From assembly GCF_900104395.1 (NCBI RefSeq), contig NZ_FMXX01000004.1: a DNA stretch of 64,000 nt. The stretch is one strand, 5' to 3'. Position 1 is the first letter of the stretch. The number at the start of each line of letters is the position of its first letter. Source of the stretch: Fusobacterium_C necrophorum (GTDB lineage: Bacteria; Fusobacteriota; Fusobacteriia; Fusobacteriales; Fusobacteriaceae). The notes under the pieces were generated by a model. It was not told the DNA's origin and did not search any database. It was given only the letters and a program-made list of their open reading frames with translations. Positions 17,686 through 25,962 of this stretch are shown piece after piece. Made by a program: the position numbers and the translations under genes.

Positions 17686-18729
17686 ATGAGTGAAAGTTAT
17701 TCGTTATTAAATTTAGAGTATAATGTGTGTTTTGGAGTAGATATAAAAGAAAAAATACAATCATTTATTGATAGCTCTAACTACTCAAAAGTTGTTTTTA
17801 TTACGGATAAAACAGTTGATTTATTATATCCCAAACACACTTTTTTTTTAAAAGGAGATTATCATAGATATGTGATAGAAAGTGGAGAATTGTCTAAAAA
17901 TATAAATACGTATTACAAAATTATTAGATTTTTATCATCAATTAATGTAGATAGACACAGTTTAATTGTTACTTTTGGTGGTGGTATGGTTGGAGATTTG
18001 GGAGGATTTGTAGCTTCTACATATATGAGAGGCGTTGATTATATTCAGATACCAACAACACTTCTATCCATGGTAGATGCATCGATTGGATCAAAAACTG
18101 CAATTAATACTGAAGATGGAAAAAATTTAATAGGAACCTTTTATAATCCTAGAGGTGTATTTATCGATTTTAAATTTTTAAAAACCCTTCCAGAGAAAGA
18201 ATTTAGAAATGGAATAGCTGAAATAATTAAGAGCGCAATCATAAAGGATAGAGAATTATTTGATTTGATTATTTCAAAAAATATATATGAAGAAGGTATG
18301 ATGGATATTATTATAAGGAGTATAAATATAAAAAAGAAAGTTGTTGAAAATGATTTTAAAGAATTGAGCGAAAGACAATTATTAAATTTTGGACATACAA
18401 TTGGGCATGCAATAGAGAAAATAAGTGATTTTTCTATTCCTCATGGATACGCTATTTCTACTGGTATGGCTATGATTAGTAAAGCATATTGTAGATTAGG
18501 CTATATTTCTGAGGAGACGTATTTACAAATAGTTAATGCATTAAAAAAGTATCAATTACCAATAAGCTGTGAATATACTAAAAATCAGATATATCAAGAA
18601 GTGTTAAAAGACAAGAAGAACAGTGGTGATAAAATAAATTTGATTTATCCAAAAAAAATTGGATGTGCTGTAATTGACAGTATAAGCAGAAAAAAACTGG
18701 AAAATATTATAAGCATTGCATGTGAATAA
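17686..18729 (+). CDS. aroB: 3-Dehydroquinate synthase (cluster copy)
   Basis: 347 residues. Converts DAHP to 3-dehydroquinate with NAD and zinc. Family motifs are FGGGMVGDLGGFVASTYMRG, IPTTLLSMVDASIGSKTAIN, the PEKEFRNGIAEIIKSAII stretch and LNFGHTIGHAIE. The PxxEFR.G.AE.IK form is that of true DHQ synthases and not of the related cyclitol synthases (EEVS, DDGS, DOI synthase). The start at 17686 has AGGAG six bases upstream. It is followed by the dehydratase and DAHP synthase, making a self-contained early shikimate set. Confidence 0.92.
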   Translation: MSESYSLLNLEYNVCFGVDIKEKIQSFIDSSNYSKVVFITDKTVDLLYPKHTFFLKGDYHRYVIESGELSKNINTYYKIIRFLSSINVDRHSLIVTFGGGMVGDLGGFVASTYMRGVDYIQIPTTLLSMVDASIGSKTAINTEDGKNLIGTFYNPRGVFIDFKFLKTLPEKEFRNGIAEIIKSAIIKDRELFDLIISKNIYEEGMMDIIIRSINIKKKVVENDFKELSERQLLNFGHTIGHAIEKISDFSIPHGYAISTGMAMISKAYCRLGYISEETYLQIVNALKKYQLPISCEYTKNQIYQEVLKDKKNSGDKINLIYPKKIGCAVIDSISRKKLENIISIACE

Positions 18730-18788
18730 AGTAATAAAAATACAGATATAAAAATTATGGTAAATTATTAATGAGGTGTCGAGAGCAT

Positions 18789-19217
18789 ATGAAAAAAGTA
18801 TTAATTATTAATGGACCAAATATTAATTTACTGGGGTATAGAGAACCAGAAATATATGGATTTGAGACTTATGATAATTTATGTAATATGATACAAGAGT
18901 ATGCAATTGTATTAGAAATTGACGTAGATATATACCAATCTAATCATGAAGGGAAAATTATAGATAAAATTCAGGATGCCTGTGGGCATTATGATGCAAT
19001 TATCATTAATGCAGGAGCGTACACTCATACTAGTATTGCGATTCTAGATGCACTAAAAGCGGTTAATATAAGAACAGTAGAAGTTCATTTGACAAATATA
19101 TATAGAAGAGAAAGTTATAGACGGAAATCTTTTATATCTCAATTCGCAGAAAAAACAATTTTAGGTAAAGGATCTGATTGCTATATTGAGGCAATGAAGT
19201 GGATTATTTCAAACTAG
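18789..19217 (+). CDS. aroQ: Type II 3-dehydroquinate dehydratase (cluster copy)
   Basis: 142 residues, standard size. Motifs are INGPNINLLGYREPEIYG with the catalytic Tyr region, QSNHEGKIID, INAGAYTHTSIAILDA and EVHLTNIYRRESYRRKS. It forms 3-dehydroshikimate. The start at 18789 is preferred (GAGGTG ten bases upstream; KKVLIINGPN is the normal N-terminus); an ATG at 18771 would add six residues. Confidence 0.92.
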   Translation: MKKVLIINGPNINLLGYREPEIYGFETYDNLCNMIQEYAIVLEIDVDIYQSNHEGKIIDKIQDACGHYDAIIINAGAYTHTSIAILDALKAVNIRTVEVHLTNIYRRESYRRKSFISQFAEKTILGKGSDCYIEAMKWIISN

Positions 19218-19233
19218 AAGGTGGTGATATAAA

Positions 19234-20208
19234 ATGCATTATATATTCAGTAACAAAAATTATTATAAAAAGTGTAGAAATTATTTGATTTCGAAAGGAA
19301 TAGAACATGATGTATATGATATTAAAAAGTTTTATGTTATAAACGTATTTGATGCCAATATAAAAGAAAAAATTGAAAATGAAGAAAAAAATTTTTTAAA
19401 GTCGGAAAATTTATCTTTGGATAATGGATACTTAGTAACTAAGAAATATAGAGAAAAAACAATAATTCATATTAAAGAATTAGAAATAGGTGGAGATAAG
19501 CCAATAATAATATCTGGACCATGCTCCATTGAATCAGAAGATACCTTGAGAAAAATTGCTTTTAAGATAAAAAAATTAGGAGTAGATATTTTAAGAGGAG
19601 GAGCATTTAAACCACGTACTTCACCATATGATTTTCAAGGACTAGGAAGAGTAGGTGTTGATATTCTTTGCAAAATTGGAAAAGAAATGAAAATGCCAGT
19701 AGTAACTGAAATAATGGATGTTAGAGAATTGGAATACATGATAGATAAAGTTGATATATTACAGGTTGGCTCAAGAAATATGTACAATTATCCATTATTA
19801 AGAGAGTTAGGTAGAGTGGATAAACCTATACTATTAAAAAGAGGATTAAGTGCTACTATAAAAGAATTTTTACTATGTGCTGAATATATTATGCTTGGTG
19901 GCAATGAAAGAATAATTCTTTGTGAAAGAGGGATAAGGGCATATGACAATTATCTAAGAAATACATTTGATATAGCTTCAATTACATTGTTGAAGGAACT
20001 TACGCATCTACCAATTATTGCAGATCCAAGCCATGCCACAGGAAGAAAGACGTTAATAGAGCCATTAACAAAGGCTTCAATTGGAGCGGGCGCTGATGGA
20101 GTTATTATTGAATCTCATTTGAACCCTGAGAGTGCTTGGAGTGATGGTAATCAGACAATTAATATTTCAGTATTAAAAGATATAATGACTCAATTTAATA
20201 GAGATTGA
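19234..20208 (+). CDS. aroF: DAHP synthase, type I-beta (cluster copy)
   Basis: 324 residues. Catalyses the first step, phosphoenolpyruvate plus erythrose 4-phosphate to DAHP. The first 85 residues look like the ferredoxin-like regulatory domain of the I-beta class. The catalytic barrel carries SGPCSIES, RGGAFKPRTSPYDFQG, LLKRG, CERG and ADPSHATGRK. Whether the cluster copy is feedback-sensitive cannot be judged by eye. It ends the three-gene early shikimate block, which lacks shikimate dehydrogenase, kinase and later steps. Confidence 0.92.
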   Translation: MHYIFSNKNYYKKCRNYLISKGIEHDVYDIKKFYVINVFDANIKEKIENEEKNFLKSENLSLDNGYLVTKKYREKTIIHIKELEIGGDKPIIISGPCSIESEDTLRKIAFKIKKLGVDILRGGAFKPRTSPYDFQGLGRVGVDILCKIGKEMKMPVVTEIMDVRELEYMIDKVDILQVGSRNMYNYPLLRELGRVDKPILLKRGLSATIKEFLLCAEYIMLGGNERIILCERGIRAYDNYLRNTFDIASITLLKELTHLPIIADPSHATGRKTLIEPLTKASIGAGADGVIIESHLNPESAWSDGNQTINISVLKDIMTQFNRD

Positions 20209-20323
20209 AAACAACTATAAAAATTGTCATTAATATTTATTAAAGTATATGAATGGTATAAGATGTTAAATGCATATGTGCAGAATATATAATATAAGTA
20301 AATCGAGGAATTTATTGGTTAAT

Positions 20324-21010
20324 ATGAAAATATATAGAATAAAAATTTCGAGCACAAAAGAACTCAAAAAGATAAGTGAAATAAGTAAAATACTTAATTT
20401 TTACGATATATTATTGGTTGAATCTAAGACAGACGTATTTAAGATAAATGAATTTGAGTGTTTTTTAAATCATCAAGATATAAAAAAACTTTACGAATAC
20501 AAATCAGAAGTTTCAAAAATAAATTTTGCAGTTTCAAGAAGTATTTTAAATAAAGCTTTCGAAAAAATATTAAATACCACTTGTGAACATATAGTAGCTT
20601 TAAAAAGTAAATATAATAAACCTTATATTAAAAATAAGGGAGAAATTAAATTCAATATTTCACATACGGATGGGTATGTATTGGTCGGTTTTTCAAAAAG
20701 AGAAATCGGTGTAGACATTGAAAAAGTAAATTACAATTTTAATATTGAACGTATATTGAAAAATTGTTTCTCCAGTAGAGAAATTAAAAATATAGGAACT
20801 GATATTTCTACATTTTATAAATATTGGACAATAAAAGAAGCCTATCTAAAATGTGAGGGCTGTGGTTTTACAAGAAATCCCAAAGAAGTAGAAATCATTT
20901 ATACGGATAACAATAGAATAAAAATTAAAGATAATGTAAAAAGTGCAAATAAATATTTATTTGTATTAAGTTTATCTTCGAAAGAGTATTCTGCATCTGT
21001 TTGTATATAA
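20324..21010 (+). CDS. Sfp-type 4'-phosphopantetheinyl transferase
   Basis: 228 residues from the ATG at 20324, giving the usual MKIYRIKIS beginning; an ATG at 20270 would add 18 residues and neither has an ideal ribosome site. Motifs are FNISHTDGYVLVGFS, the magnesium site IGVDIE and WTIKEAYLKCEG. It should convert both carrier proteins of the cluster from apo to holo form, making the element independent of the host AcpS. It is the last gene of the cargo. Confidence 0.88.
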   Translation: MKIYRIKISSTKELKKISEISKILNFYDILLVESKTDVFKINEFECFLNHQDIKKLYEYKSEVSKINFAVSRSILNKAFEKILNTTCEHIVALKSKYNKPYIKNKGEIKFNISHTDGYVLVGFSKREIGVDIEKVNYNFNIERILKNCFSSREIKNIGTDISTFYKYWTIKEAYLKCEGCGFTRNPKEVEIIYTDNNRIKIKDNVKSANKYLFVLSLSSKEYSASVCI

Positions 21011-21367
21011 AATAAAGTGTGAATATAGAGTTAAAAAAAGTTAATGATAAAAATAGTTAGGAATGAATAGGTTATAAGGGTTATTTTTTAACTGTTTTTT
21101 TTAAAAGGAGGATTATTTGAGATAGGATAGGGAAATGTATGGGTAGAATATTTTTATTAATAAGAAAGTGCGATAAATTCATTGTATACATTTGTAAAAT
21201 AGAAATAATCCTTATTTTGCATCCTTTTTAAATTATTAAAAATTAAATATGATAAAATAAATTTTTATTATATTCTTTGTCCAAGAGGACTTTGCATGTC
21301 AAAATGCAGAGGTCCTCCTTTTTTATACTCAAAAATCAAAAAATGAGAAAAAAAGGAGGATCAAAGG
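21011..21367. other. Non-coding gap between cargo and ICE regulator
   Basis: No credible gene. Arms AGTTAAAAAA (21029-21038) and TTTTTTAACT (21084-21093), followed by a T run, may end the cargo transcript. A stronger terminator lies at 21285-21324 (listed separately). An isolated AGGAGG near 21106 is not followed by an open frame. Confidence 0.5.
21285..21324 (+). terminator. Intrinsic terminator or attenuator before the sigma-like gene
   Basis: GAGGAC (21285-21290) pairs with GTCCTC (21312-21317), with an inner TGCA/TGCA stem, followed by C and six T. It lies 43 bases before the next gene's ATG, so it could also act as an attenuator in that gene's leader. Confidence 0.8.
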
Positions 21368-21769
21368 ATGTCAGACAAAGAAAAATATATTTATGTTAAA
21401 GATAAGAAGATATATGTACCTGACGAAGTGTATAAAGCATATAAAAAAGAACTTAATCATGAAACTTATTTGAAAAGATTAGATAGAAAGCATAAGGTAT
21501 TTCATTTTGGAGACTTTAACACAAGTATTGTAGATATTGCAGATAATACTGTTGATGTTGAAAAAATCATTGAAACAAAAATGCTGATAGAAGATCTGTA
21601 TCATGCATTAGACAGTTTAAATGATGAAGAGAGAAAACTAATCGAAGCATTATATTTTGATGATAAAACTCTCACAGAAGTTGCAAAGCAAGTTGATACG
21701 AATCCAATGAAAATCAGCAGACTAAGAAATAAGATTTTGGAGAAGCTGAGAAAACTTTTGGATAAGTAA
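21368..21769 (+). CDS. Sigma-70-like/HTH regulator of the ICE
   Basis: 133 residues. The C-terminal 60 residues (LDSLNDEERKLIEALYFDDKTLTEVAKQV) match region 4 of sigma factors with a helix-turn-helix ending in ISRLRNKILEKLRKLL. The N-terminal part is a short charged segment (YVPDEVYKAYKKELNHETY). Genes of this kind sit between cargo and recombinases in Tn1549-like ICEs and are thought to control excision or transfer genes. AGGAGG lies nine bases before the ATG. Confidence 0.8.
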   Translation: MSDKEKYIYVKDKKIYVPDEVYKAYKKELNHETYLKRLDRKHKVFHFGDFNTSIVDIADNTVDVEKIIETKMLIEDLYHALDSLNDEERKLIEALYFDDKTLTEVAKQVDTNPMKISRLRNKILEKLRKLLDK

Positions 21770-21775
21770 ATTAAG

Positions 21776-21812
21776 TAGAGGGCAGGGGAAAAGATCTCTG
21801 TCCTCTATTTTT
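21776..21812 (+). terminator. Intrinsic terminator after the sigma-like gene
   Basis: TAGAGGGCAG (21776-21785) pairs with CTGTCCTCTA (21798-21807), followed by five T. Confidence 0.85.
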
Positions 21813-21879
21813 GAAAATTTTTCAAAAAAATATTCAAAAAAAGTGTTAAAACTTGTCCTGAAAGTAAGGTTTATATATA

Positions 21880-22236
21880 GAGGGACTTTTACACCTCGTT
21901 ATATATAGACTTGAACCTTGACAACTGAATAGACCAAGACAAGACGTTAACCGGTAATGGAGCAATTTACAACTTACGCCAAAATAAATCTGCTAAGTAA
22001 AATTGGTTTAAATGAATACCTACATTTGTAGAGGATATAAGGTTTGGAGCGATAAATAGGCTTGTATAAAAAGAGGGTGGCAACTCTTGTGCGATGATAT
22101 TAACGGGGATAATGATACTTCTACAGTTGAAGCCGGCTCATCTTGAAAAGAGGCGGAGGTGAAATTCCTATGTAGCAGCCAATGCACTTGTCAATGTCAA
22201 AAAACTTAAAAATCTTAAAGATAAGGAGAAGATATT
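21880..22236 (+). ncRNA. Candidate structured leader RNA or noncoding RNA of the ICE
   Basis: This 350-base stretch has no long open frame yet has higher, uneven GC content and several possible stems. Examples are TATATATAGAGGG with CCTCGTTATATATA (about 21872-21911) and AGAGGGTGGCAACTCT (about 22073), and there is a dense block with AAGCCGGCTCATCTTG and AAGAGGCGGAGGTGAAATTC (about 22131-22170). From memory, similar blocks occur between the regulator and recombinase genes of related elements. No Rfam family could be assigned by eye. It could be an RNA regulator of excision or a long 5' leader. Confidence 0.4.
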
Positions 22237-22404
22237 ATGTGTGATGAACATAATATAGATATAGAAATGAAAATAGATAAAAAAGATAAACAGACAATAA
22301 GTCAAATTGATGGTTGGAATATCGAAGTTAAATTTAATGAAAATGGATTTAGCTTAGAAAATTTAGTAGAGGAATACATCAAAGAAAAATTTTCTGTCTA
22401 TTAG
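22237..22404 (+). CDS. Small ICE protein, unknown function
   Basis: 55 residues (starts MCDEHNIDIEMKIDKKDKQ), with AAGGAG eight bases upstream. It is acidic, with no recognised domain; the second half (GWNIEVKFNENGFSLENLVE) looks like a small folded unit. Its place just upstream of the recombinases suggests a directionality or control factor, but nothing shows this directly. Confidence 0.55.
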   Translation: MCDEHNIDIEMKIDKKDKQTISQIDGWNIEVKFNENGFSLENLVEEYIKEKFSVY

Positions 22405-22446
22405 GGGCTGACAAAAAATATAAGGAGCGTTATAATATTTTTGTGG

Positions 22447-22502
22447 AAGCCTAGCCTTAGTTCGATTTATTGTATGTAAATTGAATTTAAGGAGGCTTTT
22501 TT
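22447..22502 (+). promoter_or_regulatory. Hairpin that covers the ribosome site of the first recombinase
   Basis: AAGCCT (22447-22452), CCTTA and TTCGAT pair in order with ATTGAA, TAAGG and AGGCTT (22481-22497). The stem includes the AAGGAGG ribosome site (22489-22495), and six T follow directly up to the ATG. The element can therefore work as a terminator-like attenuator and as a translation block. Confidence 0.65.
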
Positions 22503-24221
22503 ATGTTTAAAGACAGTGTAGACAAAGAAAATATTGCAGTTATGTATTTGAGACTTTCAAAAGAAGATGGAGAAAAAGTAGAAAGCAATTCCATATCCAA
22601 TCAAAGAGAAATGATAAACGCCTATGCAAGAAAAAATCAATTTACAATCGTTGGAGAGTATGTTGATGACGGATATTCAGGAGCAAATTTTGATCGTCCT
22701 AATTTTAAAGAAATGATAAAGGATGCTTATGATAAGAAATTTGATACCATTATTGTAAAAGACCTGTCAAGATTTGGAAGAGATTATATAGAAGCCGGAA
22801 AGTTTATACAAAGAATTTTTCCTGAAAACGGGATAAGATTTATATCTGTAAATGACAACTATGATAGTAAAAGTGCAGATATGAATGATACACATCTGAT
22901 ATTACCTATAAAAAATTTTATTAACGATAGCTATTGCCGAGATATTTCCAATAAGGTAAAAAGCTCCCAGAAGATAAAAAGAGAAAAAGGGGATTTTATC
23001 AGTGCTTTTGCACCTTATGGATATAAAAAATCTGATGAGAATAAAAATAAGTTGGTGGTTGATGAACAAGCTGCTCCTAACATCAAAAATATATTCGATA
23101 TGAAGCTTAAGGGATATTCCTCAAAGGCAATCGCAGATGAATTAAATCACTTAGGTGTTTTAACTCCAAGAAAATATAAAGAAAGTCAAGGCTTTAAGTG
23201 TAACGGATTTCAAAATATAAAAGGTGGAAATTGGTCAGCAAAGGCAGTAAACAGAATTATAGAAAATGAAGTATATATTGGAAATACCTTGCAGGGAAAG
23301 AGTATCACCTTAAACTATAAAAATAAAAAGCAAATTGGAAAAGATAAAGAAGAATGGGTAAAGGTAGAGGATACCCATGAAGCAATCGTAAGTAAGGAAG
23401 TTTTTGCTATTGCAAATACAATGCTTAAAAGAGATTTAAACAACTCTCGTGGTAAGGATAAAATTGATATTTTTACCGGGATGCTGTTTTGTAAAGAATG
23501 CGGAAGTTCTTTAATTAGAAGAACTGTAAAGTATAAAGAAAGAGAAGAGGTTTTCTATATATGCTCAAAGTATAACAAGGAAAAATCTTGCAAAAGACAC
23601 AGCATAAAGGAAGAAACCTTGATAAAAGCAGTGTCTAAAATAATAAAATCCTATATTGAATTTAATGAAAAGCTATATTCCAAAGTTCAGCTTATAGATA
23701 TAAATAGAAACTTGAAAGACAAACAGATTCCTATATTAAAACGAGAAAAAGCTATGACAGAAGAACTGTTATCTTCCCTTTACCTTGATTTAAAAGAGGA
23801 TGTAATCAGTAAAGAAGAATATCAGCTTTTTAGAAAAAACTATGTGGAAAAACTCACTAAGTTAGATGAAAGTATCCAGTATAGATTAAGAAAACAGGAA
23901 GATACAAAGGACAAGATAGACAAAAATAAGAGCTGGATTATTGATATTAACAAATATAAAAATTTATCTGAAATAGACAGACTATCTGTTGTGATGCTCA
24001 TTGATAAAATTTATATTTCTGAAGATAAGACGATAGATGTCAGGTTTAATCATACCGAAGAGTTATCCTTACTTGAGGAAATGGCAAAAGCGGGCAAGAC
24101 CAAATTTAAGAATGATGTTATATCAAAGAAAAGTATAACTACAAACGGGAAACCAAAAGCTATACCTACTATTATGAATAAAAGTCTTGTAAGTGCTGAA
24201 AGTGAGGTATGTTATGGCTAG
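22503..24221 (+). CDS. Large serine recombinase 1
   Basis: 572 residues. The N-terminal resolvase domain has catalytic Ser19 in YLRLS and the arginines of VKDLSRFGRDYIEAG. A recombinase domain follows, then a zinc ribbon (FCKECGSSL...FYICSKYNKEKSCKRH) and a coiled coil. It is a TndX/TnpX-like integrase-excisionase for the ICE. Its translation start is buried in a hairpin. It overlaps the next recombinase gene by eight bases, and all three lie in one operon. Confidence 0.93.
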   Translation: MFKDSVDKENIAVMYLRLSKEDGEKVESNSISNQREMINAYARKNQFTIVGEYVDDGYSGANFDRPNFKEMIKDAYDKKFDTIIVKDLSRFGRDYIEAGKFIQRIFPENGIRFISVNDNYDSKSADMNDTHLILPIKNFINDSYCRDISNKVKSSQKIKREKGDFISAFAPYGYKKSDENKNKLVVDEQAAPNIKNIFDMKLKGYSSKAIADELNHLGVLTPRKYKESQGFKCNGFQNIKGGNWSAKAVNRIIENEVYIGNTLQGKSITLNYKNKKQIGKDKEEWVKVEDTHEAIVSKEVFAIANTMLKRDLNNSRGKDKIDIFTGMLFCKECGSSLIRRTVKYKEREEVFYICSKYNKEKSCKRHSIKEETLIKAVSKIIKSYIEFNEKLYSKVQLIDINRNLKDKQIPILKREKAMTEELLSSLYLDLKEDVISKEEYQLFRKNYVEKLTKLDESIQYRLRKQEDTKDKIDKNKSWIIDINKYKNLSEIDRLSVVMLIDKIYISEDKTIDVRFNHTEELSLLEEMAKAGKTKFKNDVISKKSITTNGKPKAIPTIMNKSLVSAESEVCYG

Positions 24222-25962
24222 AACGAAAAATAGACATAAATCACAATCAGAGATAGGGGCAGAAGATGTAAAAGCGATTGAAAAGACATATATTGCCGGT
24301 ATTTATACAAGACTATCACAGGAAAGAAAAGAGGATTACAGAGACAAAAGTAATTCCCTTGAAATGCAGGAAGAACTTTGTATAAAAGAAGCAACTGAAA
24401 AAGATATAAAGGTTTTTAGAGTATATAAGGATTATGAGTATTCCGGAACAAATTTTAAAAGACCCGGATTTCTTGAAATGATGGAAGATGTAAGAATAGG
24501 AAGAATAAATTGTATTATTGTAAAAGATATGTCAAGGTTTGGAAGGGAATATTTAGAGATCTCAAACTATATAGAAAAAGTATTTCCTTTTTTAGAGGTA
24601 AGATTTATTTCCGTAAATGACAACCTTGATACCAAAGACGGTATAAAATCAGATAAAAGTTATGAAATAGCGATAAAAAACATCTTTAACGATTTATATG
24701 TCAAAGACATTTCAAAGAAAGTAAGAGCCTCAAAAGAAGTAAAAATGAAACAAGGGTCTTTTATAGGGGCTATGGCTCCGTATGGTTATAAAGTAAATAA
24801 AATAGATGGAAAAAGAGTTCTGGTGATAGATGAAAAAGTAGCAGATGTGGTAAGGCTTATGTTTCATTTAGCAAGTCAAGGCAAATCCAATATACAAATA
24901 GCAAGAGAATTGACTAAAAATTATACGACACCTGCCGAATATAAAAGAACCGGTAAGGTTTTTAAGGACAAAGAAGATATAAAACAATGGGATACTTCTT
25001 ATATATCAAAAATCCTTTCCGATGAAGTGTATATTGGAAATTTAATCCAAAGGATACATTCAAATAGAAATGATTTAAATCTAAAAAGCAAGTTTCGTGA
25101 TAAAGAAGAGTGGATTATAACAGAGAATACCCACGAAGGTTTAATAGACAAAACCACATTTGAAAATATCAGAGAGATAAAGGAGAAAAAACAAAACCAT
25201 CTACCTTACCATTCACTGAAAAACATCATAAAAGACGGAAAAGAAAATGTTGGAGTAAAAATTCAAAGAGATCATAACAAAGAAGGAAAGTATGATGGAC
25301 TCATAAGGTGCAGTATTTGCGGGAGAAATTTGAAAAAACAATATGGATCAAGGGGAATTAAAGTTAATGATGAAATTTGCTATTGCTATTATTGTAAAGG
25401 CACAGATAGGTTAAATTTAGAAAAATCTCATGTCAGAATTTATGAAACGGATCTGGATAGGATTTTAGTTGATACTTTAAAACGACTATTTTTAAGTTTT
25501 TATCAAGAGGATAAAGGACTACGCCTCAAAACTTATTTGGAGAAAGTAAGTGCTGAAAAGATAAATCAAGTTTCTCTAAAAATAGATACAAATAATAAAA
25601 AGATTGATTCTCTTAGAGTCAAACTACAGGAACAATATGAAAATTATGTTAAGGGCGAAGTTCTTTTAAGTGAATTTAAAAAAGAAAGCAATAAAATAGA
25701 CAGACAGATAAAAACAATAAAAAATGAATTGAAAATCTTGGATGACAAAAAAAGAAATGTGAAGAAAAGAAAAAAGGAACTTAAAAAATTCATAGAAACT
25801 CTATTTTGCTGTTTAGATGATAAGAGTATAGATGTGGATAAAGAACTGGTTGATACTCTAATTAGTCATATAGAAATCTCAAAATATAAGCAAGTAACCA
25901 TATACTTTAAGTTTAACTTTGATAAATATATGGATAAAGAGTTGGAGGTAGAGAATGAATAG
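24214..25962 (+). CDS. Large serine recombinase 2
   Basis: 582 residues from the ATG at 24214 (GAGG upstream). Catalytic Ser35 sits in YTRLS and the arginine motif reads VKDMSRFGREYLE. The zinc ribbon is CSICGRNL...CYYCKG. Compared with recombinase 1 it has a 25-residue N-terminal tail and a longer C-terminal coiled coil. All recognisable catalytic residues are kept, so it is not merely a relic. Confidence 0.93.
   Translation: MARTKNRHKSQSEIGAEDVKAIEKTYIAGIYTRLSQERKEDYRDKSNSLEMQEELCIKEATEKDIKVFRVYKDYEYSGTNFKRPGFLEMMEDVRIGRINCIIVKDMSRFGREYLEISNYIEKVFPFLEVRFISVNDNLDTKDGIKSDKSYEIAIKNIFNDLYVKDISKKVRASKEVKMKQGSFIGAMAPYGYKVNKIDGKRVLVIDEKVADVVRLMFHLASQGKSNIQIARELTKNYTTPAEYKRTGKVFKDKEDIKQWDTSYISKILSDEVYIGNLIQRIHSNRNDLNLKSKFRDKEEWIITENTHEGLIDKTTFENIREIKEKKQNHLPYHSLKNIIKDGKENVGVKIQRDHNKEGKYDGLIRCSICGRNLKKQYGSRGIKVNDEICYCYYCKGTDRLNLEKSHVRIYETDLDRILVDTLKRLFLSFYQEDKGLRLKTYLEKVSAEKINQVSLKIDTNNKKIDSLRVKLQEQYENYVKGEVLLSEFKKESNKIDRQIKTIKNELKILDDKKRNVKKRKKELKKFIETLFCCLDDKSIDVDKELVDTLISHIEISKYKQVTIYFKFNFDKYMDKELEVENE

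Noticed and set aside
5719..21010. Closthioamide-type or aminoshikimate (AHBA) cluster
   Set aside because: No ATP-grasp/thioamide enzymes for the first; no PLP-dependent AHBA synthase, kinase or phosphatase for the second, and the DHQ synthase has normal family motifs.
21880..22236. Group II intron or phage-type giant RNA
   Set aside because: No intron-encoded protein, no GUGYG-type 5' end or domain V helix found; too short for known giant RNAs.
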